Assembly (NCBI GenBank): GCA_030065915.1
Contig: JASJCQ010000005.1
Coordinates: 62,001-126,000 of the forward strand
Reading direction: 5' to 3'
Length of the DNA: 64,000 nt
Source of the DNA: Woeseiaceae bacterium
GTDB lineage: Bacteria; Pseudomonadota; Gammaproteobacteria; Steroidobacterales; Woeseiaceae
Below the pieces are notes generated by a model. The model saw nothing but the letters and a program-made list of their open reading frames with translations, searched no databases and had not been told where the DNA came from. This document shows, one piece after another, positions 62,791-64,000 of the stretch. Position numbers and translations under genes: made by a program. Numbering within the stretch: position 1 is the stretch's first letter; each line of letters begins with the position of its first letter.

Positions 62791-64000
62791 ATGCTTAGAC
62801 GGCTGTCCCTCCTCGTGATCGTGCTGTCTCTCGGCGCGTGCGCTCACTATCCCGTTAACGAAAAACTCTCGGAGCTGGACCCCGACGGGGGCTACCGGTT
62901 CAAGAATCTCAACAATGAGGACAACACCGATAGCCTGTTCGTGATCCTGACATTTTCCGGTGGCGGGACCCGCGCCGCAGCGTTTTCCTATGGCGTCATG
63001 GAGCAGCTCAAAGCCACGACCATAATGGTTAACGGCCAGCCCAAACGCTTGCTGGACGAGGTCGACGTTATATCGTCCGTGTCCGGTGGCAGCTTCACAG
63101 CCGCCTACTTCGGCCTGTTTGGCGATGCGCTGTTTACGGAGTTCGAAGACGAGTTCCTGTATCGCAATGTCCAGGGCGCGTTGATTCGGCGCGTCCTCTT
63201 AAACCCGTTCAACTGGTTTCGGCTCGCGTCGCCGTCCTACGATCGAATCGATCTGGCCGCCGACTACTACGACAAGACGATCTATCAGAAACAGCGTTAT
63301 TCACAGCTGATCGAGTCACGCCGCCGACCTTTCGTCATCCTGAATGCGACGGACATCGGCACCGGTGCACGATTCGAGTTCACGCAGAACCAGTTTGACT
63401 GGCTGTACTCGGATCTCAGCAACTACAGCGTAGCCCGCGCAGTGGCCGCATCGTCAGCTTTTCCCGTGCTGCTGAGCCCGATGCGGGTGCACAACTACGA
63501 GAATCCGCTGACGAACGGCGGCGAGCATGACCCGAAATTCAAGGGCGAACCCAAGTGGCTGAAACCGGCACTGAAGGATGCTGACCGGGTTGATACTCGC
63601 TACTATCGCGCCAGGGAGATCACCTCTTACACACGCGACCCCGATCGCCCGTATATTCACCTGATGGACGGTGGCCTCGCCGACAACATCGGCCTGCGAG
63701 GCCCACTGTGGGCGATGCGGTCCACCGATTCTCCGTGGAGCGTGGTCAACCGGATGAACAACGAAGAGATCGACACGTTGCTCGTGATCAGCGTCGATGC
63801 CAAAACGGCGAACGACTCCAACATCAACGAAAAGAAGAATGCACCCGGCTTGCTCAAGGTCTTTGGCGTCGTGGCGACCACACCTATGGCCAATTACTCG
63901 TCCGATACGGTGCATGACTTCCATGCGGCCTTCGATCAGTGGAAAAAGGATCAACGCGAGCTTGAGGCAATCGGCGAGGACGTTCACATGGTGGACTACT
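62791..64000 (+). CDS. Patatin-like phospholipase lipoprotein, 5' part
   Basis: The first about 403 aa of a lipoprotein running off the window. The signal ends LSLGAC (Cys17 lipid site). FSGGGTRAAAF (about 56-66) is the oxyanion/Gly-rich motif, SVSGGS (96-101) holds nucleophile Ser98, and LMDGGLADN contains catalytic Asp293. The patatin dyad is complete. It should be a phospholipase A-type enzyme at the outer membrane. Starts 2 nt after the PEGA-like gene. Confidence 0.88.
   Translation, partial: MLRRLSLLVIVLSLGACAHYPVNEKLSELDPDGGYRFKNLNNEDNTDSLFVILTFSGGGTRAAAFSYGVMEQLKATTIMVNGQPKRLLDEVDVISSVSGGSFTAAYFGLFGDALFTEFEDEFLYRNVQGALIRRVLLNPFNWFRLASPSYDRIDLAADYYDKTIYQKQRYSQLIESRRRPFVILNATDIGTGARFEFTQNQFDWLYSDLSNYSVARAVAASSAFPVLLSPMRVHNYENPLTNGGEHDPKFKGEPKWLKPALKDADRVDTRYYRAREITSYTRDPDRPYIHLMDGGLADNIGLRGPLWAMRSTDSPWSVVNRMNNEEIDTLLVISVDAKTANDSNINEKKNAPGLLKVFGVVATTPMANYSSDTVHDFHAAFDQWKKDQRELEAIGEDVHMVDY

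Overview
The window looks like the chromosome of a GC-rich, Gram-negative, free-living heterotroph, most likely a gammaproteobacterium. The pointers are a bifunctional PBP1b-type transpeptidase followed by a TPR lipoprotein, a PrpE propionyl-CoA synthetase, MacAB-type and sigma-54-controlled ABC exporters, a PBP/NtrC style of regulation and many lipoproteins and Sec-exported proteins. A Woeseia-like or Steroidobacter-like marine or soil lineage would fit, but that placement is inference. No rRNA, tRNA, CRISPR array, phage module or complete insertion sequence was seen.

Layout. 1-16.9 kb is a run of independent housekeeping and metabolic genes: the 5' end of an unrecognised gene, a GAF-GGDEF-EAL protein with a ruined GGDEF motif, a phospholipase D family enzyme, a GH31 glycosidase lipoprotein, prpE, a P-type cation ATPase, a HerA-like ATPase with a coiled-coil tail, a DUF1508 protein with its own terminator, and an OPT-family transporter coupled to a small membrane protein. 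17-30.7 kb holds small enzymes (VOC, SMP-30, Nudix, M28 peptidase, creatininase family, HD phosphohydrolase), PBP1b with an LpoP-like activator candidate, a GPH-family sugar symporter and a large membrane TPR protein.

31.0-35.0 kb is the most unusual metabolic block: a tight four-gene operon encoding an OsmC-family protein, an FMO-like flavoprotein, an AhpD/CMD-family protein and a cysteine synthase fused to a glutaredoxin. It is preceded by an array of TGGTCA boxes on an 11-bp spacing. 35.0-42.4 kb is a divergent two-component/export module: an NtrY-like kinase and NtrC-like regulator on the minus strand, and HlyD adaptor, ABC ATPase and FtsX-type permease on the plus strand behind a consensus sigma-54 promoter and two palindromic upstream sites.

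42.4-50.4 kb is a mixed region (secreted EEP-domain protein, membrane-anchored MDR oxidoreductase, AlbA_2-domain protein, DUF4097-like exported protein, DUF1772 membrane protein, di-iron ferritin-like protein). 50.9-55.9 kb is a three-gene RHS/YD-repeat system in which each protein has its own export signal and the reading frames overlap by 4 nt; the last protein carries a cysteine-containing C-terminal tip and no immunity gene follows. 56.0-60.3 kb is a MacAB-like exporter with two permease genes. 60.6-64.0 kb contains a large protein of unknown function, a decayed second copy of the MDR oxidoreductase, a PEGA-like small protein and a truncated patatin-family lipoprotein running off the end.

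A family of intergenic inverted repeats with arms GGGGTCGAACCG and CGGTTCGACCCC recurs at gene ends from 25 kb to 62 kb and is absent from the first 25 kb. Several copies end in a T-run and probably act as terminators. Non-ATG starts are frequent here (GTG, TTG and one apparent CTG).
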